A stretch of DNA of 64,000 nucleotides from Flavobacterium sp. LHD-85 (GTDB taxonomy: Bacteria; Bacteroidota; Bacteroidia; Flavobacteriales; Flavobacteriaceae): assembly GCF_030929595.1 (NCBI RefSeq), contig NZ_JAVFVR010000004.1:248001-312000 (forward strand), given 5' to 3'. The notes beneath the pieces were generated by a model. It saw nothing but the letters and a program-made list of their open reading frames with translations. It was not told where the DNA came from and searched no databases. Below, piece after piece: positions 25,832-33,882 of this stretch (position 1 is its first letter; the number at the start of each line of letters is the position of its first letter). Both the position numbers and the translations under genes were made by a program.

Positions 25832-25968
25832 TAAGATGCCAAGGTTCTGAAATACTAAGGTACTAAGGAAAAAAAGCGGTAAATTCAAGTTGAATTTACC
25901 GCTTTTTTATATTGTTAAAATTAAAACTTAGAACCTTAGTAGCTAAGAATCTCAGCACCTAAACTAAG
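25832..25968. repeat. word-repeat element with an embedded bidirectional terminator
   Basis: The left arm (25832-25870) and right arm (25926-25968) are made of AAGGTTCT, CTAAGG and CTTAGAACC-type words in opposite orientation. In the middle is a 17-bp perfect stem, 25871-25887 with 25891-25907, with a 3-base loop and A and T runs on the two sides. It ends both the DUF6048 operon and the convergent racemase operon. Confidence 0.82.
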
Positions 25969-26656
25969 TTAACTGAAAATTAATTGCCGCTTGTGTATGT
26001 ATTAAAGTAGTGTCAAAAATAGGAACATTTAAATCGCCTTCTTTTATGACCAGCGGAATTTCGGTACATCCTAAAATGATTCCTTCTGCTCCATTTTTTA
26101 TCAATTCGTTTGCAATTTCCAAATAACGTTTTTTCGTTTCCTCTGTTGCGATTCCTCTTCCCAGTTCTTCGAAAATAGTGTAGTGAATAAAATCTTTTAC
26201 TTCTTCACTTGCAGGAATTATAGTTTCAATTCCTTTTTCTGCAAGTTTATCTTTAAAAAAATCTAATTCCATTGTGAATCTTGTTCCAAGCAAACCTACT
26301 TTTTTCAGCTGCTTTTTCTCAATTTCAATTGCTGTTTCTTCTGCAATATGAATGAGAGGAATATCAATAACCTGCTGTAATCGATCAGCAATTAAATGCA
26401 TCGTATTAGCACATAAAAGAATCGCTTCTGCCCCGCCCGATTTTAAAACTTCAGCTGCTTTAGACAGCATATTAAAAGTAGAATCCCAATCGTTGGCATC
26501 ATTATTCTTTTTTATATCGGCATAATTAAAAGAGTAGATCAGACACTCAGAAAAATTTAGTCCGCCGAGTTTTTTATTAATTCCTTTATTAATCAAAGTA
26601 TAATAATCTGATGTAGAAACCCAGCTGATTCCTCCAATAAGTCCAATTTTCCTCAT
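25964..26656 (-). CDS. aspartate/glutamate racemase family protein
   Basis: A 230-residue PLP-independent racemase of the Asp/Glu/hydantoin family. The two catalytic cysteines are visible, Cys82 in AILLCANTMHLIADR and Cys197 in IILGCTEIPLV, as well as the N-terminal IGLIGGISWVSTSDYY. Members make D-aspartate or related D-amino acids used in peptidoglycan or as carbon sources. The substrate is not certain. It follows a small membrane protein by 12 bases in the same operon. Confidence 0.88.
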   Translation of the reverse strand: MRKIGLIGGISWVSTSDYYTLINKGINKKLGGLNFSECLIYSFNYADIKKNNDANDWDSTFNMLSKAAEVLKSGGAEAILLCANTMHLIADRLQQVIDIPLIHIAEETAIEIEKKQLKKVGLLGTRFTMELDFFKDKLAEKGIETIIPASEEVKDFIHYTIFEELGRGIATEETKKRYLEIANELIKNGAEGIILGCTEIPLVIKEGDLNVPIFDTTLIHTQAAINFQLT

Positions 26657-26668
26657 ATGTTTTTCAAG

Positions 26669-26905
26669 TTATCCGATTTCTTTAATTCCTTTTATAAAAA
26701 GCCATTTCATAAAAAGTTTTTCGCCGTCTTTGGTTCTCACAGCTTGAAATTTAGGGCCAATAATAGTTCCAATCACAAACGCTGTCATCGGAATCCAAAT
26801 TCCAGTTAATCCTGTATAAGCAGCAATCAAATATCTAAATATAAGAAATAAGACTGCAAAAGCTGCCAATTGGTATAAAAAAGCTCGTAGTTGTAGTTTT
26901 GACAT
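26669..26905 (-). CDS. small two-helix membrane protein
   Basis: A 78-residue protein with two hydrophobic segments, LYQLAAFAVLFLIFRYLIAAY and GIWIPMTAFVIGTIIGP, and a basic C-terminal tail (KFQAVRTKDGEKLFMKWLFIKGIKEIG). I do not recognise a named family. It lies 12 bases upstream of the racemase gene and is likely co-transcribed. A functional link to the racemase is only suggested by position. Confidence 0.7.
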   Translation of the reverse strand: MSKLQLRAFLYQLAAFAVLFLIFRYLIAAYTGLTGIWIPMTAFVIGTIIGPKFQAVRTKDGEKLFMKWLFIKGIKEIG

Positions 26906-26918
26906 TTTTTTATTTTTT

Positions 26919-27096
26919 AAGGTTCAAAGTTGCAAAGGTTCAGAGGAGCAAAGTTTTTCAGTTTGCGGTTTCGAAGCTTTTTCTTTGAATTGATAATCAA
27001 ATTATATTTTTAATACTCTTTTTCTAGGTTAAAGTTTTAATTTTCTTGATGACAAAGTATTTCACTTTGTCCCTTTGAACCTTTATTACTTTGTAC
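26919..27096. repeat. intergenic word-repeat element (GGTTCAAAG / CTTTGAACC words)
   Basis: The left part (26919-26955) reads GGTTCAAAGTTGCAAAGGTTC and GAGCAAAG; the right part (27050-27096) reads CACTTTGTCCCTTTGAACC and ACTTTGTACC in inverse. The 90 bases between are A/T-rich without visible genes. It fills the spacer between two same-strand genes. Confidence 0.65.
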
Positions 27097-28260
27097 CTAT
27101 TCAGAAACCTGAAACTTCGTTCTCTTGCTTCCTTCGTACATTTCATATTTTACAAGACGTGCTTCAAGACTTCCATTGAAAAGTTTGATTTTTCTTGAAG
27201 GTTTTAATCCTACGAATTTTAATGCTTCTAGGTTTGCTGTAATAAACCAAGCATTTGTTCCTGGATAGTTTTTCTTTAAAGTGTCACCAATACTAGCATA
27301 GAATCTTTCCATGTGAATATCCAAACGCTCATCATAAGGCGGATTGAAAACAATGTGAAGCTTACCTTCTGTTTCTTTTTCTGTATCAAAGAAGTTTTCT
27401 TCGTAAACTTTAATATAATCCTCTAAATTGGCGTTTCTGATATTGTCTTTGGCTTTGCTAACTGCACTTGGCGCTTTATCAAAACCTTTAATTGTATAAT
27501 GAAACTCTCTTGTTTTTTTCATTAAACTGTCAACAATTGTATCAAACAGATCGTTGTCCCAATCTTTCCATTTTTCAAAAGCAAACTCTTTTCTGTTAAT
27601 ATTTGCTGGAATGTTGCAGGCAATCATAGCCGCTTCTGCCAAGAAAGTTCCAGAACCGCACATTGGATCTAGGAAATCACTTTGCCCATCCCAACCAGAT
27701 AATAAAAGGATTCCAGCTGCCAAAACCTCGTTAATAGGAGCAATATTCGTAGCGGTTCTGTAACCACGCTGATGAAGTGAAGCCCCAGAAGTATCTAAGG
27801 CTACCGAAACCTGATCTTTGTCAATATGAATATTAATACGCAAATCTGGATATTGCTTATCAATACTTGGACGCTGTCCAGTTCTTTCTCTAAACTGATC
27901 TACAATCGCATCCTTACATTTCTGAGAAATAAATTCAGAATGATTGAAATAAGTAGAATGCACTGTGCTATCAATCACAAAAGTCTGATTCGCATTTAAG
28001 TATTTAGACCAATTTATACCCAAAATCCCTTTGTACAAAGCTTGTTCATTGTTAGCTCTAAAAGAATAAATTGGTTTTAAGACCTTAAGCGCAGAACGCA
28101 AAGACAAATTGGCTTTGTACATAAAACCTTTATCTCCTTTAAAGCTCACCATTCTCACACCTTTTTCAACATCCTGAGCGCCAAGTGTGCGTAATTCTTT
28201 TTCTAATATTTCTTCAAAGCCAAAAAAGCATTTGGCAATCATTTTAAAATTTTCTTCCAT
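27097..28260 (-). CDS. THUMP-domain RNA methyltransferase (RlmL N-terminal-type)
   Basis: A 387-residue SAM-dependent methyltransferase. The N-terminal half (FKMIAKCFFGFEEILEKELRTLGAQ onward) is the THUMP RNA-binding domain. The C-terminal half is a Rossmann methyltransferase with DFLDPMCGSGTFLAEAAMIA and the motif NPPYDERL, the amino-methylating NPPY of the RlmL family, which makes m2G2445 in 23S rRNA. The RlmK half of E. coli RlmL is absent. The frame is open far upstream, but those codons overlap the promoter and start of the divergent gene, so ATG 28260 (MEENFKM) is chosen. Confidence 0.88.
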   Translation of the reverse strand: MEENFKMIAKCFFGFEEILEKELRTLGAQDVEKGVRMVSFKGDKGFMYKANLSLRSALKVLKPIYSFRANNEQALYKGILGINWSKYLNANQTFVIDSTVHSTYFNHSEFISQKCKDAIVDQFRERTGQRPSIDKQYPDLRINIHIDKDQVSVALDTSGASLHQRGYRTATNIAPINEVLAAGILLLSGWDGQSDFLDPMCGSGTFLAEAAMIACNIPANINRKEFAFEKWKDWDNDLFDTIVDSLMKKTREFHYTIKGFDKAPSAVSKAKDNIRNANLEDYIKVYEENFFDTEKETEGKLHIVFNPPYDERLDIHMERFYASIGDTLKKNYPGTNAWFITANLEALKFVGLKPSRKIKLFNGSLEARLVKYEMYEGSKRTKFQVSE

Positions 28261-28347
28261 TTCTTTTTCAATTAAAAAAAGCCAATCGCTATAACATTTT
28301 ATTATACTGGTATAAATACGTATCGAAGCGAAATAGTTATTTTTCGG

Positions 28348-28366
28348 CAAAAATACACTAAATTTG
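28348..28366. promoter_or_regulatory. overlapping divergent -7 boxes
   Basis: CAAAAATA at 28348-28355 is TATTTTTG on the minus strand, facing the RNA methyltransferase gene. TAAATTTG at 28359-28366 faces the plus-strand methyltransferase gene. Only three bases separate the boxes, so polymerase binding at one should block the other. Confidence 0.45.
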
Positions 28367-28397
28367 CCGGACTTTTGAATTAATTGAAATAGAATAA

Positions 28398-29162
28398 ATG
28401 TCTGAAAAACATAACGCATCAATCCCGAATCAAGAAGAAGACAATCAAAACTGGTATTCTTCATGGTTTGACACGCCATATTATCATATTCTTTATAAGG
28501 ATCGTAATTATCGTGAAGCTCAGGTTTTCATGGACAATTTAACGCATTACCTTAACTTGCCCGAAAAAGCAAAAGTATTGGACTTAGCGTGCGGAAAAGG
28601 TCGTCATTCTATTTATTTAAATCAATTAGGCTATGATGTTTTAGGAGCAGATTTGTCTGAAAATAGTATTGCAGAAGCTAGTAAAAATAGCAACGAAACG
28701 CTTCATTTTAAAGTGCACGATATGCGCGAACCTTTTGAAGAAAAATTTGATGCCATTTTCAACCTTTTCACTAGTTTCGGCTACTTTGAAAGTGATGACG
28801 ACAATCTTACTACTTTAAAAGCAATTAAAGAAAGCCTATCTGAATACGGTTTTGCCGTTATCGATTTTATGAACGTGCCAAACGTTCTTGAAAATCTTGT
28901 TCCTGAAGAAACAAAAACGGTTGATGAAATTGATTTTCATATCAAAAGATACGTTGAAGACGGACATATTTTCAAAGAAATTGATTTTGAAGACCAAGGC
29001 AGAAAATATCATTTTACAGAAAAAGTAAAAGCACTAACTTTGAAAGACTTTCAGGATTTAATGGACGAAGCTGGAATTTTCCTTCTGGACATTTTTGGAG
29101 ACTATAAGCTTAAAAAATTCCATAAAACTGAAAGCGAAAGATTAATCATGATTTTTAAATAG
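28398..29162 (+). CDS. class I SAM-dependent methyltransferase
   Basis: A 254-residue methyltransferase with the SAM-binding motif I AKVLDLACGKGRHSIYLNQLGYDVLGADLS, motif II FDAIFNLFTSFGYFE and the closing IFGDYKLKKFHKTESERLIMIF. It has no membrane segment. The pattern fits the Methyltransf_25/31-type small-molecule or protein methyltransferases of Bacteroidota; the substrate is unknown. It is divergent from the RNA methyltransferase, with back-to-back promoters. Confidence 0.83.
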   Translation: MSEKHNASIPNQEEDNQNWYSSWFDTPYYHILYKDRNYREAQVFMDNLTHYLNLPEKAKVLDLACGKGRHSIYLNQLGYDVLGADLSENSIAEASKNSNETLHFKVHDMREPFEEKFDAIFNLFTSFGYFESDDDNLTTLKAIKESLSEYGFAVIDFMNVPNVLENLVPEETKTVDEIDFHIKRYVEDGHIFKEIDFEDQGRKYHFTEKVKALTLKDFQDLMDEAGIFLLDIFGDYKLKKFHKTESERLIMIFK

Positions 29163-29254
29163 GTTTAATCGTTTAACCGTTAATTTGTTTAATCGCTAAA
29201 CAAACTAACAAGAAATTCGATTAAACGATTAAACAAAAAAACGATTAAACAAAA
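29162..29254. repeat. word-repeat element (CGATTAAAC / GTTTAATCG words)
   Basis: GTTTAATCG and TTTAACCG words at 29162-29197 are followed by their inverse, CGATTAAACGATTAAAC and ACGATTAAAC, up to 29250. It fills the spacer before the ZIP transporter gene. Related words occur before serA at 63008-63052. Confidence 0.7.
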
Positions 29255-29256
29255 AG

Positions 29257-29925
29257 ATGAATTATCTACTACCCTTATTTTCTGTACTTTTAGGATATAG
29301 CGTGGCTTTGTTTATTAAACCCGAAAACAAAACCAATTTAAAGTTACTGCTGGCTTTCAGCGGTTCTTTTTTATTGTCGCTAACCGTAATGCATCTGCTA
29401 CCCGATGTTTACGAATCACACAATCATAATATCGGAATCTTCATCATGGTCGGGATTTTATTCCAGATCGTTCTTGAATTTTTCTCAAAAGGCGCCGAAC
29501 ACGGACACGTACACGGACACGCAAAAATGTCTCAAATCCCGTGGCTTTTGTTTATTAGTCTTTGCATTCACGCCTTCTTAGAAGGTTTTCCCGTAAGCCA
29601 TCATCACGGTTTGGCTGTCGGAATTGCTATTCACCACTTGCCTATTGCTGTTATATTAACAACATTTTTCATCAATGCCGATTTAAATAAAAAAGCCATT
29701 TTTGCCTTCATGCTGACCTTTGCTATCATGACGCCATTAGGAACAGTAGCATCTGAATATTTGCCTTTTTTAAGTAAATATTACACCGAAATAACGGCAA
29801 TCGTAATTGGTATTTTATTTCATATCTCATCAACAATTATTTTTGAAAGTAGCGAAGGACACAAATTCAACGTTGCTAAAGTCTCGATGATCGTTCTCGG
29901 AATTTTATTGGCATTCTTTTTATAA
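29257..29925 (+). CDS. ZIP family metal transporter
   Basis: A 222-residue inner-membrane protein with about eight hydrophobic segments. The metal-binding helices are clear: FLEGFPVSHHHG and GIAIHHLPIAV are the paired histidine/glutamate motifs of transmembrane helices 4 and 5. A histidine-rich loop HGHVHGHAK lies between helices 3 and 4. ZIP proteins bring Zn, Fe or Mn into the cytoplasm. No Zur or Fur site is recognised upstream. A palindromic repeat array starts 2 bases after the stop. Confidence 0.9.
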   Translation: MNYLLPLFSVLLGYSVALFIKPENKTNLKLLLAFSGSFLLSLTVMHLLPDVYESHNHNIGIFIMVGILFQIVLEFFSKGAEHGHVHGHAKMSQIPWLLFISLCIHAFLEGFPVSHHHGLAVGIAIHHLPIAVILTTFFINADLNKKAIFAFMLTFAIMTPLGTVASEYLPFLSKYYTEITAIVIGILFHISSTIIFESSEGHKFNVAKVSMIVLGILLAFFL

Positions 29926-29926
29926 T

Positions 29927-30027
29927 GTGTCAATTAGAAAATGTGTCAATTAGAAAATGTGTCAATTAGAAAATGTGCCAATTAGATAATGATAATTTTC
30001 TAATTGGCACATTTTCTAATTATCTAA
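29927..30027. repeat. palindromic array of 16-bp repeats
   Basis: Four head-to-tail copies of GTGTCAATTAGAAAAT (29927-29942, 29943-29958, 29959-29974 and a variant at 29975-29990) are followed by inverted copies starting at 29995 (ATTTTCTAATTGGCAC, then ATTTTCTAATTATC). The whole can fold into a long hairpin and ends at the former stop codon of the convergent TonB receptor. Confidence 0.9.
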
Positions 30028-30028
30028 T

Positions 30029-30127
30029 TTAGTTAGCTCTCTTTTTCTCATCCTGATTTCCAAAAGCACGCTCTTTTACGTTTATCTTTTTATTTCCAAA
30101 ATTATAAACCACAGACAAACGAACAAA
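30029..30127 (-). other. orphaned last codons of the TonB receptor gene, in frame after a TGA
   Basis: Directly after the TGA at 30130-30128 the same frame continues for 32 codons and then ends in TAA (30031-30029). The codons read FVRLSVVYNFGNKKINVKER and a short charged tail. The first ten residues have the alternating pattern of a final outer-membrane beta strand, with an aromatic near the end as the BAM signal. This is the normal end of the receptor cut off by one stop codon. Confidence 0.8.
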
Positions 30128-32413
30128 TCAGTTACTATTGTTTTGATCGTAAACCTGTTTTACCCCATTTACAACCGAAGTAAAATCTTTTAAGTAAGAA
30201 GTATTAAAAATATCATTTGCCAAAAATGCGATTTGCATCGTTTTATTAAGCAAATCTTGTTTAAAACCAATATCAAAACTTGACGTATACCCTATTTTGT
30301 ATAAACCGCTTTCATAAGGCGGCGTGTAACTAAAATCAATTTGAAGCTTAGAATTTTTCCCTAATACAAAAGTATTATTTGTAGAAAAATCTATTTCCAA
30401 ACTATTTGACGGAGTTGCATTGATATCTTTTATAAATTCTGTTTTTGCGCCTAAAAAATACAAAGAATTTTCGCTTGTCCACCAATCTGCAAAAGTTGCC
30501 GAATATGTTTCTCCAACTCCATAAGTCAAGCTTTTGAAATAATTATCTCTTGTTACAATCTGTGTATTTGTTTCTGGGTTTGAGGTAAACAAAACGCCAT
30601 AGCCGTTTGTAATTGCATTGACAAAAACAGTAGTTCTCAAAATTTCTTTATAAGAATATCCAAACTCAAAGTTGTCACTAAACGAAGGTTGTAAAAACGG
30701 ATTTCCTTCTGAATAACTATTACTGCTTATATAAATTCGAAACGGATTCAATAAATCAAAACGCGGTCTGTTGATTCTTTTTCCATAATTTAAGGTAAAA
30801 GCATTGTTGTCGTTTTTCTTGTAAGATGCAAAAACCGTTGGAAACAATTTCAAATAATTATTAACCGTTTCCTGATTTAAAGTTTCAGAAAAACCTTTTG
30901 TCTGCGTATTTTCCAGTCTCAAACCAACTTGAAAATTCCATTTTTCATTGATTTTTTTATCTCCGTTAACATAAAATGCCTGATTATTTTCCGTGTAATT
31001 AAATCGGTTTGATTGTAAAGGATCTAATTCTGGAGTTCCTGTAATCGTGTTGTAATAAACCAAATCGCTCACACTGTTTGTAAAACTCATTTTCGCACCA
31101 TAAGATAAATTCAGCACTTGAAGCGGATGTTCCATATCAGCCTTAAAACTCCAGTTATCAATATCTTGGTTTGAGATATTTCGCCCCGACTGATTCACAG
31201 AAACAAAAGTTCCATCTGCTAAATAGTCGTTTGCGATAAACTCACGATCAAATTTTGAATTGTAATTAAAGTAATCCACATCAAAAGACAATTTTCGGTT
31301 CAGCGAATCCAGTTTTGTTATCAAATGCGCATTATACGTTAAACTTCCCGATGCTCTGTCTGCGTAACTGTTATTGATTGTATAATTTTTTAATTGATTC
31401 TGAGTATCATATCTGTCTATCACAATATCCGATTGAAAATCCGGATTATTTCTGTCGTTTATAAATTGAAAACCCGCTGTTGTTTTTTCTGAAAAATCAT
31501 AATCTAAAGCAAATTTTCCTGATAGATTTTCATTTTTCATTTTTGTCGTCGCGCTCATATTTGAAATTCCGTCTTCAAAATATACTTTTGAAATTTCATC
31601 TATATTCATATATCCCGTTTTTCCGTTGACGCTTGCCGAAAGACGAAACTTATTTTTGTTATAAAAGAAATTATCTCTCAAAGTAAAAATTCCGTATTTG
31701 TTTTGATCGTAAGAAGCTGTAGTGGTATTTTTCCAAGAATCACGAGTCCCTTTTTTCATAATAATATTAATCAATCCACCAGTTCCTTCAACCTCATACT
31801 TTGCCGGAGGGTTACTGATAATTTCAATATTCTTGATGTCGCTTGCAGAAATTGATTTTAAAAAATTATTCAATTCTTCGCCCGTTAATTCAATAATTCT
31901 TCCATCAATCATAACTCTCGAAGTTCCTTTTCCTAATATATTTATCATATTGTTTTGCACTACAACACCAGGCGCGCTATTAATGGCGCTTAAAGCATCT
32001 CCTCCAACATTGGTTACATTATTTTCAAAATTATAGACCAAACGATCCGTTTTTTGCTCGATGGTTTTCTTTTTAGACTGAATCACAACTTCAACTAATT
32101 TTGTTTCGTTTTCTTTAAGCGTCATCACCCCTAAATCTGTATCTTTTTCTAAGGAAATTTTATTTTCATAATCAGTAAAACCCAAAAGACTTATCCCTAT
32201 TTTATAAGAACCATTTTTAAGATTGATTTCAAAAGAACCATCTTGACTTGAAGTTGTTCCTTCAATAATTTTTCCTTCTAAATTTGAGATTGTTATTTCT
32301 GCCCATTCTAAAGGTTTTGTTTCGCTTGTGATTTTTCCTTTTAATTTTAATGTTGATTGTGCCAAACAAAATAAAGGCAATACTAAAAAGATAAGGAGAT
32401 GTAATTTTTTCAT
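30128..32413 (-). CDS. TonB-dependent receptor with CarboxypepD-regulatory domain, prematurely stopped
   Basis: A 761-residue outer-membrane receptor. It has a signal peptide (MKKLHLLIFLVLPLFCLAQ), a regulatory-like beta domain at about 22-105, a plug with SAINSAPGVVVQNN, ILGKGTSRVMIDGR and NPPAKYEVEGTGGLINIIMKKG, and a barrel of alternating aromatic strands. It belongs to the outer-membrane beta-barrel family close to FecA/CirA-like receptors; no SusD partner is present. The final strand is missing because a TGA interrupts the frame 32 codons before the natural end; with it the protein would be 794 residues. The membrane AraC regulator lies upstream on the same strand. The ligand is unknown. 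Confidence 0.82.
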   Translation of the reverse strand: MKKLHLLIFLVLPLFCLAQSTLKLKGKITSETKPLEWAEITISNLEGKIIEGTTSSQDGSFEINLKNGSYKIGISLLGFTDYENKISLEKDTDLGVMTLKENETKLVEVVIQSKKKTIEQKTDRLVYNFENNVTNVGGDALSAINSAPGVVVQNNMINILGKGTSRVMIDGRIIELTGEELNNFLKSISASDIKNIEIISNPPAKYEVEGTGGLINIIMKKGTRDSWKNTTTASYDQNKYGIFTLRDNFFYNKNKFRLSASVNGKTGYMNIDEISKVYFEDGISNMSATTKMKNENLSGKFALDYDFSEKTTAGFQFINDRNNPDFQSDIVIDRYDTQNQLKNYTINNSYADRASGSLTYNAHLITKLDSLNRKLSFDVDYFNYNSKFDREFIANDYLADGTFVSVNQSGRNISNQDIDNWSFKADMEHPLQVLNLSYGAKMSFTNSVSDLVYYNTITGTPELDPLQSNRFNYTENNQAFYVNGDKKINEKWNFQVGLRLENTQTKGFSETLNQETVNNYLKLFPTVFASYKKNDNNAFTLNYGKRINRPRFDLLNPFRIYISSNSYSEGNPFLQPSFSDNFEFGYSYKEILRTTVFVNAITNGYGVLFTSNPETNTQIVTRDNYFKSLTYGVGETYSATFADWWTSENSLYFLGAKTEFIKDINATPSNSLEIDFSTNNTFVLGKNSKLQIDFSYTPPYESGLYKIGYTSSFDIGFKQDLLNKTMQIAFLANDIFNTSYLKDFTSVVNGVKQVYDQNNSN

Positions 32414-32488
32414 GGTTTCTAATTTTAACTTGTTCGATTAATTTGAAGCAAAGTTGCCTTAGAAATTTTGAGTATGCGACCGACAAAA

Positions 32489-32529
32489 AAAGTCGAACCA
32501 TTTTCTCTTAAAGAAATTGGTTCGACTTT
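32489..32529 (-). terminator. terminator between the AraC-like gene and the TonB receptor
   Basis: A 12-bp perfect stem (AAAGTCGAACCA at 32489-32500 with 32518-32529), plus inner pairing of TTTCT with AGAAA, is followed on the minus strand by a run of T. It should keep the two genes as separate units. Confidence 0.8.
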
Positions 32530-32565
32530 ATAAGATGAAAAGTACGACTTTTTACAAAACCTTAA

Positions 32566-33711
32566 TTATAAAGCATTTCGATATGCAGTAGGCGTTAAAT
32601 TTGTATATTTTTTAAAAGAAGTATTAAAAGAAGATTTGGAGTTAAAACCAACTTCATACAAAATTTCCAGAACTGTAAGCTGATTTTTCGATTTATCTTT
32701 TAAGATGTTCATAGCTTTCTGAATGCGATATTCGTTTACAAAATCAAAAAAATGCTGATCCATATGATGATTAATCAAAACCGACAAATCGCGAACCGGA
32801 ATATTAATTTGATTACTTAATTCCTGTATTGTTAATGACGGATCAAGAAAAGGCTCTTTCTCTATCATGTATTGTTTTAAAGTTGAAATCTGGGTCTTAA
32901 TTTCTTCGTTTTCATTTTCTATTTTTTCAGTTACTTCATTTTCATTTTGCGGAAGAATCTCTTTCGTTAATTTTAATCGAGAATTGATTCCTCTAAAAAG
33001 TTCAGGATGATTTAATGCTTTCAAGACAAACCAGCATATTACGCTTAAAGCCATAACGATCATCAAAACATTTCCCCAAAGAAAAATATCTCTGGAAGCG
33101 GTATAGCGCAATAAATTTTTTGAAGCTGTAATCGAATGCATAACTACAAAAACACAATTCATCTGAAAAAGCCATTTGTAGGTAGACGTACTAGGATTGG
33201 TATAATTTTCCAGATAAATTCTTTTGTATTTTCTTAAAATCAAGAATATACTCACAATATAAAACCAATACTGAAATTCGATTAGAATTTGAAAAAAGTA
33301 AATTTCAAACATTGTACTGTAATGTTCTAAAATAAACTGCTTTTCAGCACCCGATTTCAAATAAATTCTCGGTATTAAAACAAAATTCATCACTATAAAT
33401 GGAAGTGTATAGATTAAATGCCTCCATTTTAATCTAAAATCAGAATAACAAACTGCCAAAACATAGAGATAAATCAAAGGCATTTCTAACAAACACACCG
33501 TACTTCTAAACAAATCTATATTTATGTATTCTATAGGAAATGAATAATCCATTAATCCGCTAAAATCAATCGCTGACAAAATAATAAAACAAGCAAAAAG
33601 TCGATTGGCCAATTTATTCTCCGTCTTTACAGTAAGTAAAAAAAGTGCCAATAATAACGAAACAAAGACTGCAATACGAGCAACGCTATCTAAAAATCCT
33701 AATTTGTCCAT
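32566..33711 (-). CDS. membrane-anchored AraC-family regulator
   Basis: A 381-residue protein. The N-terminal 235 residues contain about seven hydrophobic helices (for example VARIAVFVSLLLALFLLTV, LIYLYVLAVCY and VLMIVMALSVICWFVLKAL). An acidic linker (NENEVTEKIENENEE) leads to a C-terminal AraC DNA-binding domain with LTIQELSNQINIPVRDLSVLINHH and the second helix-turn-helix ILYEVGFNSKSSFNTSFKKYTNLTPTAYR. This layout is common in Bacteroidota and lets a membrane sensor act on DNA. It could control the adjacent TonB receptor. A terminator follows, and murQ is divergent. Confidence 0.87.
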   Translation of the reverse strand: MDKLGFLDSVARIAVFVSLLLALFLLTVKTENKLANRLFACFIILSAIDFSGLMDYSFPIEYINIDLFRSTVCLLEMPLIYLYVLAVCYSDFRLKWRHLIYTLPFIVMNFVLIPRIYLKSGAEKQFILEHYSTMFEIYFFQILIEFQYWFYIVSIFLILRKYKRIYLENYTNPSTSTYKWLFQMNCVFVVMHSITASKNLLRYTASRDIFLWGNVLMIVMALSVICWFVLKALNHPELFRGINSRLKLTKEILPQNENEVTEKIENENEEIKTQISTLKQYMIEKEPFLDPSLTIQELSNQINIPVRDLSVLINHHMDQHFFDFVNEYRIQKAMNILKDKSKNQLTVLEILYEVGFNSKSSFNTSFKKYTNLTPTAYRNAL

Positions 33712-33829
33712 TTATCTTTTATGAATATTAAACAAATATAATATTTTAGTTTATGTAACAAAGTCACATTTTAACCGTCTTTATGCAGAAAAAATAGAAG
33801 AAAAAAAATGATTTTAAATCTCTGAGACT

Positions 33830-33861
33830 TTGCAAGATTGATATAAAATATATTAATTTTG
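33830..33861 (+). promoter_or_regulatory. promoter of murQ
   Basis: TTG at 33830-33832, a 21-base spacer, then TAATTTTG at 33854-33861: a consensus match 21 bases upstream of ATG 33883. The -7 box overlaps the alternative TTG start at 33859, which is therefore unlikely. Confidence 0.6.
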
Positions 33862-33882
33862 ACGAGTCTAAATAACGATAAA

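Noticed and set aside
28261..28479. Extension of the RNA methyltransferase to 28479
   Set aside because: It runs through the divergent gene and both promoters, and has no THUMP similarity.
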